In this document: in pieces, positions 12,934 through 22,818 of the stretch
Layout of the letters: each line of letters opens with the position of its first letter
How positions within the stretch are numbered: position 1 is the first letter of the stretch
Source of the DNA: Toxonevra muliebris
Lineage: Eukaryota; Arthropoda; Insecta; Diptera; Pallopteridae
Length of the DNA stretch: 64,000 nucleotides
Assembly: GCA_963691655.1 (NCBI GenBank)
Contig: OY829326.1
Coordinates: 42,249,989-42,313,988 of the forward strand
Reading direction: 5' to 3'
The notes under the pieces: generated by a model
The model's input: the letters and a program-made list of their open reading frames with translations, nothing else
What the model was told of the DNA's origin: nothing
The model's database searches: none
Position numbers and translations under genes: made by a program

Positions 12934-13118
12934 TTACTGTGAGTGTCTGCCAGGGATGCCAACTAATTTTTTTTCTCCCCGATAGCCCTCGAGAAATTCT
13001 CCGATTTTCGATCGAATTCCCCGCGCAATATTATAACAGCGCAACACGCACTTTCCATATAAACATTTAACAAAAATGAAAAATTACCTAAAATTGACCT
13101 CAATAAGTGTTATATTAA

Positions 13119-14661
13119 TGCGACCCTGAACTTTCTCGGTCCAAAACTCAACCAATTTTTACGGGGCTGGTAGATTAATAGAAATGTACTTTCTGACTAC
13201 GGAATTTATTTGGCACAGGGGAGATTTCACTTCGAGGGAGCCCACTCTCAAAATCAAGATCAACATCCGGCTCAAGCTTGCATAAAGTTTAAGTAGTAGT
13301 TGCCACATCAAATTTGAACGTGGAGTGTTTCGAGTTACTAGACGTTAATTTTGATAGATAAATAAGCCTCTGCCCACTTTTGGATATCAAAATTCTCAAA
13401 GGAGAAAACTTGGGCTCTCTTTTGAATCAAATAAAAAATGGCAAAACCTTGTTGTGACAAGAACGGATTCAAAGTTTTGACGTTCGGTTTTTAACATATA
13501 AAATATATTTCATCTTCTTTATGATGGCTGAACGTAATTTGTAAGTTTACAGATTAGTCAGCAAGGATTAAGAGTTATTAATCAGGAGGTACTGGACTAA
13601 GCCATAGCGAAAGGGAAGTCGAAGCGCCGCGCGACTGTTTTGGCATGACTGACACTCGGCCAGCGCTGCCAGATCTACTGATTTCTCAGTAGAAATACTG
13701 AATTCTCGAATGCCTTCGAAAATATACTGATATTTATACTGATTTTATGGAAATATTGATTTTTTACTGATTTCTGCGACTATAGCAGCATCATTTCTAA
13801 CTCTTGACTATCCAAAGTATACGCTGTATAAATCGTACACTCATTGACCGCTCACTAACACAACCAAACATAATTTTGCTTTCGCGTAGGCTGATCCCAT
13901 CCGAAAACCACGAAAACTACGAGCTGCGCTCGAACATAAAATCGAGTAAAATTTAAAACGTCCAATTTTGTTGCTGGACGCAAAAATTACTTTTAATCTC
14001 ATATTGAATAAAGCTATATACTAAGAAATTCACTAGAAGTTTTAACGTATTCTAAATTTCCCTCATACATCCATGTATTTGTAATTATTACACTTTAAAA
14101 CAATCAAAAACTCGAAATTTTAATGTTGAAAAATTGAAGCTTCAGTGGGTTGCATTAATTTTGGATTTGGAATATTGAAATAGATTTAACGTTGAATGAA
14201 TTGTGGATCCGGAGAGGTTTGATCATGAAAATAATTTCACACTTTGAAATAGACAACAACTTTCAATTTCTATCATTAAAAAACTTTAAACTCATGTTTT
14301 ACTTAAATTACTACACAATATATATATTTTTTATTTTACTTAATCAACATTTTTTGTCATTATGGAATTTGAAGTTCTTAGATTTCCGCGCGCTTGCCAC
14401 GTTCAAGTAGTAAAGTCGAGATAGTAAAGGAAGATACTGAATTCTACTGATTTTACTCCCACCTCGCGGGAGACTGAAATACTGATATTCACAGTAAAGC
14501 ATCTGGCAGCACTGCACTCGGCGTTATAATCGTCTATATCTACGAAAGCATTCCGCGTCTCTCTCTGAAAATTTTACAAAATACTTTCGAAACATAATAC
14601 TTTCAAATAACACTCTTTTTTAAAAATCGATTTCTCCACACCAATAAATCGAAGGGCCCAC
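13119..14661. mobile_element. TTAA-flanked MITE, copy 1, split by a hAT-like insertion
   Basis: TTAA lies on both sides (13115-13118 and 14662-14665). The left arm carries CTTTCTCGGTCCAAAA and ATTAATAGAAATGTACTTTC, which recur at 38273-38333. The right arm (14560-14661) matches 38850-38947, including GGGCCC near the end. The matching stretches are interrupted only by the hAT-like element at 13661-14514. Confidence 0.72.
13661..14514. mobile_element. hAT-like element with perfect 8-bp target duplication
   Basis: The ends are CAGCGCTGCCAGATCTACTG and the inverse of a CAGTGCTGCCAGATGCTTTACTG-type terminus. The flanking octamer CACTCGGC is identical on both sides (13653-13660 and 14515-14522), the hAT signature. 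The 854-bp interior has no recognisable transposase, so this is a non-autonomous copy. Confidence 0.88.
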
Positions 14662-14879
14662 TTAAGAAAAGACGAAGATTTTAAGACCCAAAATATAAAA
14701 TATTGCGTAACTTAAACGTTTAAACTTACATAAAATTTGACAAAAAATATTCTACAGACTAGTATGACTAAAAGCTGAACGACTTCAAATTCCCCGCAAA
14801 AAACAGCTCATTCCCAGATTACCCGCACCCAGCAAAATTTCCAGCAAATCGGGGAATTCACCGCAAGTTGGCATCACTG

Positions 14880-17518
14880 CTGCCTGCAGACACATACTTT
14901 TTTTTGTATTTTCGTTTCACCATACCAATCATATTGTAAGCAAAACAAAATATAAATTTCACAATAGAAATGTCAGAATAAATTCATTTCAGTAAACGCA
15001 TTCAGGGTTGCATAAGATTTTTTGCTCAATTTCAACGCAGTTTCGTTGAAACCACATTATTTCCGTGGTTTTGTAAGACATATTTTTATATCCCGAAATT
15101 TGGCATTTCAACGCAGTTTCAGTCGCACTTTCGGCTCCATGGGAACATAGTATAATTCTGCAATCTCCAAAGTTTGACTTCGATATTGGTAATTTTATTA
15201 TTAAAAAGATCATATTAATTTATTTTAAAATTAATTTCCTATAGTTAACACTTGAACAGCCTTTTAAAACCGTTTGTTTCAAAAATTAAATGTTTTGGTT
15301 AAAACAAAAAAATTCATCTGAATCCATCTTAGTAGTTCCTAAAATATCGTGATCACCGTATCAGAAAACGAAGTTTTGAGGAAAACGCGATTGAAATTCG
15401 ACCTGCTGTCTATAAACTACAGTTATTGTAGGGTATCTTTAAAACTAATTATCGGATCAAATTGAAATACAGAATGCTCTTGGAATTTTCTACTTTATGA
15501 AAATGCAAAAGAAAAGTTTTTGAAAATTCTAAGTGCACATAACCTCTTGAGTATATCCTCACTGAAATTCTATATTCGCTACTGTTTTAAAAAATTGAGC
15601 GAAAAATTTGCAAATTACTTAACTTTTATTTTCTATTGTGTAATAAATAAAATTATGTTATATTATGCTTTGCATAATAGGAAACCAGTCGCAAGACAAA
15701 TTCTTCGCTGTAATTAAAATATACATTAATATTTTTTATGCTTAAGTTCATAGCAGCACGGATCGTAAATGAAACGAATGAATGAGTGATATCGCTCAAT
15801 TATTTATTATCTGTAAAAATTCAATTTAGGGCATAGAAAATCGTTTTAACAAATGACTGGAGAATGTGCGGTCGAATGGAGAAGGGTGTCGAAATGCAAA
15901 AATACATACATACAAATTGCAATTGTTATGTACTTTTTAATTTTAGTTTTAAACAAAAATAAATAAAAACAATTGAAATTTAGCTTGAAGGTGGTCGCTC
16001 CTATTTTAAGTTTTTGGCTACTGCCACAATTTAATAGTGTCTATCTGCTGAAATAGAGAGATACAGATAGTTACCCATATCCATTTTGGTATATGTATGT
16101 ATGCATGTATGTATGCACAGTGTCAGACTCAGTGTCAGTACGAAGTCCGAATACGAGAATACAAATCGCCTAGATCACATTTTGTATATTGCCCAAGATG
16201 AATGACGTCGATACTAAAACTGAAGTTTAAATTTGACTGGCAGGCGTCCAGTAAATTCGATGCGGTTCAAAATAACATGATCTGTAAGTAGGTATCTATC
16301 TATACAAGTGCTCGCATATACTTATTTATCTGTCTGTCTGTCTGTGTAGGTACCTACGTAACTTCACCATACTACTGCAAGTAGTTAATATAGAAAAAAT
16401 TTGTTACTTTTGTATTGTGTCTGTCTCTGAGTGTTTGAGTTTGTATGTAGTTCAAGGAATGAATGGGCGACTTATACATACCTACATATATATGAATGGG
16501 ACAGTCAGGCAAACAGGCAGTGAAGCAGTAAGTAAGGTAGAATATGGAGGCGAGATTATTTTTAAAACATTTTATCTAATTTTGGTTTCTTTATTTCTAT
16601 TTTTCTAATTTTTTTTCTTTTAACTATTTGGAGCACGTGCCACACGAAGTAAATTGATTTTGCCAGTAGGTGGAAAATAGAATTAACTCTCGCTTGCGGT
16701 GGTGGTGGCGTTGTGCCATTTGCCCACTACTATGCCAAACAAATCTATGTATATTACCTACATACTTATAGAAATACTCATAGATACATAGATAGATAGA
16801 TAGATAGGTAGATAGATTGTTGTCCAATTCATGGGTAAGGAACATTTTTGTTCTTGTTGTGGTTTTGTACTTTTACGTAATGTAGCAAAGTTTCATTTGA
16901 TTTTGAAATTAGTTTTGACTTAAATTTAGCATTTGATTTTGCCCAAGTTACAGAAAAATGTTCAGTTTCGTGTTCATGCTCAATTGTAGCTTAGTTAGTT
17001 GTCCGTCAAAAGAAACTAAAGTTGCAGCGCTAGCCTTTGGCTATTTTAAAATTGTTTATTTGTGGGTTTTGGTGCATTGAAAGGGAATTAGTGTTAAAAT
17101 TGTCTTCATTTCGATTTTTATGAATTGTAATTACATAGATTTCGCAAGTACTTAGTTGATTTTTAAAAATACATAAAATTTTTCATTACAATCTAGTTAT
17201 TTAGTTTAATTGCTAGAGCTTGTTACTTTTACATTAAAAAAATTTATAAGCAATTGATTTTATATATTACAAAACACTTGGTGAACCGATGATGAGTTAA
17301 GGCTTGACTCACTAGAACTGAAAACATCCTGAGCTGTTTTCTTTCTTCTTCGGAAATCCGAAAGAAACTGAAATATGACAAGACTAAAAAAATTGCTGAT
17401 TTTCATTTTGAATCAAAAATTTATATTTCTTTTTTAAAAGTTTTAGCTTTAAGGTTTGACCAATTTCTTGAAGAAAATACCTGGAATTTCTTGTCCAGCC
17501 GTTACAAAATTTGAGTTA
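14880..17518. other. AT-rich non-coding stretch with microsatellites
   Basis: No gene was recognised. It contains TATG repeats near 16090-16115, a TCTG run near 16329-16346 and a GATA run at 16782-16818. A short inverted motif around TTTCAACGCAGTTTC (15029 and 15106) may be an unclassified repeat. Confidence 0.5.
16782..16818. repeat. (GATA)n microsatellite
   Basis: Roughly seven GATA units with two imperfect ones. Confidence 0.85.
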
Positions 17519-18731
17519 AGGAGTGCGCACGAAAAATTGTAACATAGTTTTTACTTCTTACTTTTGTTAGAAGTATCCGATAAAAAACTAGCAGATGAAA
17601 GCCGAAATTACAATAATTATTTAAAAATGGATACTCACTCTAAAATTCGAAAAATCATTGTGAAAGTTTTTCAATAAAATCCGAAATGGAGTCACCAAAA
17701 TTACCAAAACTATTAAATTCTCCCGCCAAACTGTTAGCCTGTTTTGAAAAACCTTAATGACAATCTTAACATTGATTGAAAGGTGGGATCTGGCCGAAAA
17801 TGACGATCGGGAGACCTATGCAAAGCTAATCGTGTCAAGGACATTTTTCATAAAAATCTAAATGCTTTGGTCGGAAAAGTAGCTCCAAAATGCAGTTGCT
17901 CTAAATCATTTGTCCGCAAAGTCAAAAAGAAAGCTGGCCTTAAATCGTATAAAATTCAGAAAGTCCCAGATCGGAATTCTACGAAAAATACTAACGCAAG
18001 AAATAGAAAAAAAAATTGCAGGCAAACTATGTAACAAAATTTCAATGTTGCGTCTTGGATGATGAAACATACGTATTGGTGGATTTTTGGCAGCTTTCAG
18101 ACAATGACTTTTACGGAGCGAATCAGCGGGGAAATGTGAGAGAAAAGTATAGAACTAGGTTGCCTAATAAATTGCTCGTGTGGCAGGTCATTTGTAGCTG
18201 CGGTAAAAGAAGCCAGCCGTATGTAACTTCTAGGTCAATCAACACTGATATTTATATTGTTGAATGCTTGCAAAAGAGGTTAAAACTAATTGTAATGCAG
18301 CATAAAGTATACAACTTCTTTTGGCCTGATCTGGCGTCATACCACTATGGAAAAAAACGATATCAATGTTGTACCTAGAAAGGCTAATCCGCCAAACTGC
18401 CCGGAGCTGAGGCTAGTGAATTGTTATGGAGCTCTAATTATGTGGAAACTGAAGGAGACGAAAGGTGTTTAGAAGAACATAAGGGAATTCAGGATTAAGT
18501 ATACTGCAGCTTCCAAAAACATTAATGAAAACACCACAAAGACCTTGATGGAGGGAATTTCTTTCAAAGTTCTAAACTTCTTTAAAAACAAAGAATTAAA
18601 ATTAATTTTTTTGTAAAGAACTTAAATAAAATGAAGTATAATCAAAAAAAAAAAACTTTCGCATAATTGGGATTCATGGCTTACTTGATTTTTCGATTTG
18701 TCTGCGTTATAATTTTTTAGTGTGCACTCCT
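17519..18731 (+). mobile_element. Tc1/mariner-like element, copy 1
   Basis: The ends begin AGGAGTGCGCAC and AGGAGTGCACAC (inverted) and match for about 27 bases. They are flanked by TA (17517-17518 and 18732-18733). At 1213 bp it is near full size. It encodes a decayed transposase related to that of the element at 39630-40889, whose ends also start AGGAGTG. Confidence 0.9.
17760..18600 (+). pseudogene. Tc1/mariner-like transposase, heavily decayed
   Basis: Fragments in order: a helix-turn-helix region ending AGLKSYKIQKVPDR (about 17932-17973), then a 120-residue open stretch (18016-18378) with DDETYVLVDF holding the first catalytic Asp, LLVWQVICSCGK, and WPDLASYHYGKK holding the second Asp. 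Downstream, RKANPPNCPEL and remnants of the Glu region follow in another frame. Stops and shifts separate all parts. The homologous blocks at 39930-40750 show the same order. Confidence 0.85.
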
Positions 18732-19267
18732 TATTTGCATCACCGAATCAAGATTCTTTTTGTATTTACGAAATGAAAAATGTAGTGGCTTTTGTCTAAA
18801 ATTTTAAAATCATTTCTGGAGCTTTATAATTTTTTACTTTCATTAAGCCCATATCTGTATCATCGGTCGGAGAATCTAAGTAGCATTCATAGCATATTTC
18901 CTGTTGGGTATCCTTGCTTTGACTTCACATAAGTTTTTTTTTAAGAAACAATCTCAAGTGATTCAAGAACTACCAATTTTACTTAATAACCACGGTTACC
19001 CCTTTTATACAAACCGGAAACTTAGTAGAAAAGATTAAATAAAGTATTAAAGAATATCGAAATAAATTTTTTAACTTTTTCACCATTTCGGGTCGGCCAT
19101 TTTATATTTTAAGAATCTGATCTCAGAATCGGAATCTACTAAACAGAAAGTAGGCAGTAGCTTCACAGAGGCAAGAGGGGGAATTCTGCTCATTCATGCT
19201 CATTTTCATTTGCTCTGTGTTCACTTCTGAAAAAAAAAATTATGTGTCTGCCGGCACTCTCAGTAGA
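18732..19267. other. AT-rich non-coding stretch
   Basis: No gene or element end was recognised apart from short poly-A runs. Confidence 0.5.
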
Positions 19268-20423
19268 AAGTTTCACTTCTGGCTCATTTGAAAATTATTA
19301 AAAATTATTTATAACAAATTCTGTTGAAGTTTTTGCAGTCTTCTTCTAACTATTTTATTTTTACTTTTCTTCTATTGATACATTCTACACTTATCACCAC
19401 CAGAGCTGGGTAAATTCAATTACATTACATTCCCAATTCCAAGGAATTGTAATTTGTACTTAAATGTTTTCAATTCCTTGGTAATGGAATTGATTAAACT
19501 TTCAATTCCATTACAAGGAATTGTAATCGGTAATTAAAATTTGTAAATCCCTAGGTAATGGAATTGGAAAAATTTTCAATTCCATTACAGGGAATTGTCA
19601 GTCAATTCCTTAATGGAATTGAAAATGTAATTGAAAAGAAAGGAATTTATTATTTAAGTGTAATCAATTATTTTCCAATTTAGTTGGAATGATTCCTCGA
19701 AAGTAATTGATTCCCTTTTAGTTCAATTCCAAAAAAGCAAAAAAAGAGAAGTGACCCAAATTTTATACGTAATGGCTTATTAGAAGCATTTTACAATGTT
19801 TCCGAAATTTTTTTTTCTTTTTTTAGTTTTTTGGAATTGAACTAAAAGGGAATTTAATTCCAAGAAAGTAATTGATTACACTTAAATAATAAATTCCGTT
19901 CTTTCCAATTCCTTTAAGGAATTGATATATTATTAATTACAAAATACAATTCCTTGTAATGGAATCGAAAATTTTTCCAATTCCATTACCTAGGAATTTA
20001 AAAATTTTAATTATCGATTACAATTCCTTGTAATGGAACTGAAAGTTTTATCAATACCATTCCTAAGGAATTGAAAACATTATAGTACCAATTACTATTC
20101 CTTCTAATTGGAATGGAGATAGAATTTAATTCCTAAAGTAATCAGTACTATCCAACTCTAATCGCCACATACACGACGTACGTAATACAAGAGAGAAAAG
20201 TTCAGCTATATGCAATAAAACAGAGGCAACTAAGTCGGCTCTCTCACAATGAGATAAAACTACGAGAAGTCGCCTCTCTGGTTGATTTTATGCAGCCTAT
20301 TAATAACTGCATAACTTCGTTTCTTACTGGTTTCGTATGAGTACAACAAAAACGCGATTTTTCTCGTGATCGTTGTTGTTAAAGATTTTGCACCTATCCT
20401 GTTTAACTTTTTTAAAGTTAGTT
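19268..20423 (+). mobile_element. AAGTGAAACTT element, copy B, split by a hAT-like foldback
   Basis: It starts with AAGTTTCACTT at 19268 and follows copy A (inverted) through TTCTGTTGAAGTTTTTGCAG to 19400. It resumes at 20169 and runs through TGCATAACTTCGTTTC and GGTTTCGTATGAG to about 20423, where copy C begins without a gap. The interruption is exactly the foldback at 19401-20160 plus its duplicated octamer. Confidence 0.72.
19401..20160. mobile_element. hAT-like foldback element (760 bp)
   Basis: Nearly the whole element is an imperfect inverted repeat with arms of about 340-370 bp around a short spacer near 19740-19800. The arms are built from words such as CAATTCCATTAC and GGAATTGTAAT. 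The ends read CAGAGCTGGGTAA and TAGAGTTGGATA. The flanking octamers are ATCACCAC (19393-19400) and ATCGCCAC (20161-20168), 7 of 8 identical. It is non-coding. Transcripts crossing it would fold into a long hairpin. Confidence 0.85.
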
Positions 20424-21737
20424 TTCTGTTGATACTCGCTATACTTATCGGCACAAACACGACTTAGTACACTTTTATAAGACATGAGATGAAAGCAGCT
20501 ATACGGAATCAAGCTCTTTCACTAAAGCACATGTGTTAAAACTGCGAGAAGTCGACTCTCTGCATGATTGTATGTAGCCGATCCCCATATGAGCATTTTC
20601 GCCAAACATTTATAACAGCATAACTTCGTTTTTTTTGCATCGTATCATGGCAACAATTTTTTAATGTTGCCCTCAACCCTGCCCAAATGTTGCACTTTTA
20701 GCGCAAGAAAAGAACATAAAAATGCTACCCTGTCTGAATCAACTAATTTGCAGGGCAACATTCTCACCCCGTCATATATTTGAGTGCAAAAGTGTTACAT
20801 TTTCCCCGCTCAGAAAGGGCGATGTTACACGATCAATGTTTTGCTTTCAAACAATGCAATTGTTGTTGCTTTGAAAAGTGAACACTGAGCAAAAGAGAGG
20901 ATGAATACATTTCACTTCAAATTTTTTTACTGACGAAAAAAAACTGCATCACTTAAAAAAATGGGGTTGCTGCAGATACACTGTTGTATTTTACTGGAAA
21001 ATATTATTATTTAATGGAAAATACTACACTTTTTACTTACTTATAAATATATTTTTTTTTCTTTGCCACCCTTTGCGTTGTTTGGATTTTGTTCGTTTGT
21101 GAAAATGAGTGTGTTTAAAAATGTACTTAATAATTTTTATAAAAACATGGTAATTCAATGGCCAAGTAACAAAGAGGCGGAGCTTATTTTAATAGCTCGC
21201 AAATTTTAAAGATTATTTTTCTGCGTTTTTCATATATAAATGCAATATTTTTTGTATAATTTGTTGCTATTTCTACCAACATTATCTCATATTGTCATTA
21301 TAATTATTTCTATCCAATTCCATTCCAATTGTTGAATTTTCATTCACTCCAAAATACAATTAAATACTTTTTGTTGGAAAAACATAGTTGCAGATAAAAG
21401 TATTAAAAAATAACATTCAGCAAAAAAAAAAAACAAAAAGTGTAACAGGGCATCAAACAAAACGATGAAAAAAGAGTAAAAACAGAAAACATTGACAGCA
21501 AAACATTGACCGTGTAACATCAGCCAAAGCAACATTTTTTTGAAAAGAACACAATACTCTCTGAAAAGGTTGCCTCTTTTTCAGAAAAGAACACGAAATT
21601 TGACAGCCTTCGCACGGTGCAGAAAAAATGCAACATTTTATCGAGAAAAGAAAACGCTATTAGTTTCGTATAAGTGCAACAACAACGCGATTTCCGTTGC
21701 AAAATTTTCAATTCACCCTCGCTAAAGAGTTTCACTT
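20424..21737 (+). mobile_element. AAGTGAAACTT element, copy C, 5'-incomplete and interrupted
   Basis: It begins at TTCTGTTGATACTCG (20424) in the same orientation directly after copy B and follows copy A to about 20655. It resumes near 21660 with TAGTTTCGTATAAGTGCAAC and ends in AAAGAGTTTCACTT at 21737. The intervening 1 kb is a separate inverted-repeat element. Confidence 0.65.
20656..21659. mobile_element. inverted-repeat element inserted in copy C
   Basis: The two sides share inverted blocks, for example GATGTTACACGATCAATG (about 20821) against GATGTTACACGGTCAATG on the inverted right side (about 21520-21503), plus AATGTTGC words near both margins. No ORF of note. Exact ends and target duplication were not resolved. 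Confidence 0.55.
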
Positions 21738-21887
21738 CAAAAACAATTACATTTGTCTGATACTAAAATTTGAGAGTGTGATATTGGTTTATTTCATTAT
21801 TCTTGAGTTCAGTTTTTAATAAACTGATTTGGGAACATAGAAAACGTAATTTTGAGAGGCACTAGTATATATTCAAATATGAATAGC

Positions 21888-22818
21888 TACCCAACAAGCA
21901 AGTTTAAAAGCATTTTATAAATCAAATTTAAAATAAGCTTGATTAAATAAACGTTTTTATAAAAGGTTTGTAAATACAAACGTTTTTCAAATGTTGATTG
22001 AAAAAACAAAAAAAAATTAAGGTTTTCTTTTCTGAAAATCGACAAATCATGCTTTTAATTTACGTCAATTCAGTTATTTTTGTGACATTTTAGAAAAAAT
22101 TAATTGTGGTAAGGTTCAAAAATAATAAGATTAAAAAAATATTAAATATATAAATATAAATTTGTGAACGATTCTATTGCTGAAAAGTTATCGTGGAGGG
22201 GCACAGAAGAAAAGAATTGCTGTGGCTATACGACGTAAGTAATTGTCTTCTATATCCAAATGTATAAATACTAAACATATTAATATATTAATATTAGCGT
22301 TTTTACTCATGAAAACGGAAGCACAGAAGAAGACTATAACGCAGCCTCCAAAGCATTATTTCAGTTTGACAAAAATCGTCAAAAGTTGAAAGCATTAAAG
22401 GCAAAGTAATTTCCAAGTTGCAATATTTCATACAATATTTAAAATTAGATACCTGCATACATAGTATAATCTTAACAATTTTTGTGATTGATCAAACTTG
22501 AATAAATAAATAATTCTTTATTTTATAAAAAGATAAATAATTTACATTGTAAGTATTGTTGTTTTCTATACAAATAAAATACATTCCACAACATTTATAA
22601 TAAGCTTATAAATAACTTTTGCAAACAGCTTATTTTTCACATTTAAAATAAGTATTTTTCAAACCTTTTTTCAAAGCTTATAACCAACGTCACGTTTTGA
22701 TTATTGTTCGCTTATTTTCAAGGGTTTTATAAACAAAATACTAGCGTTTTGTATGCTTAACACTTACTTTAGAAAGCATATATTTAGCTTGTTTTTATAT
22801 GATAATGTTTGTTGGGTA
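21888..22818 (+). mobile_element. inverted-repeat element with TACCCAACAA ends
   Basis: The ends TACCCAACAA (21888-21897) and TTGTTGGGTA (22809-22818) are perfectly inverted. If the outer TA is the duplicated target, the element is 21890-22816. The flanking interior is AT-rich with degenerate inverted similarity. It carries a small spliced-looking coding remnant at 22161-22409. Confidence 0.6.
22161..22409 (+). pseudogene. two-exon coding remnant inside the TACCCAACAA element
   Basis: An open stretch to 22234 (FVNDSIAEKLSWRGTEEKN, then CCGYTT) ends at a good donor GTAAGT. An acceptor TTAG at 22294-22297 restores frame into GSTEEDYNAASKALFQFDKN and a Lys-rich end with a TAA at 22407-22409. 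The intron would be 63 bp, typical for flies. No start codon is visible, so it is the 3' end of a longer gene. The pattern (Asn, Ala, then Trp-x-Gly-Thr; later Thr-Glu-x-Asp) reminds me of the DUF4806 domain linked to insect mobile elements, but this is recollection only. Confidence 0.4.

Larger units (their letters stand above)
12951..14879. mobile_element. outer hAT-like element of a three-level nest
   Basis: The ends CAGGGATGCCAACT and AGTTGGCATCACTG are inverted and match the family at 11544-11864. The flanking octamers GTGTCTGC (12943-12950) and CTGCCTGC (14880-14887) agree at 6 of 8 positions, consistent with an old 8-bp duplication. Removing the TTAA element inside leaves about 380 bp, close to the size of the other family member. 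Confidence 0.65.

Noticed and set aside
14192..14410. 72-codon frame inside the hAT-like element
   Set aside because: AT-rich Phe/Leu/Tyr composition typical of random frames; no transposase motif such as the hAT dimerisation region.
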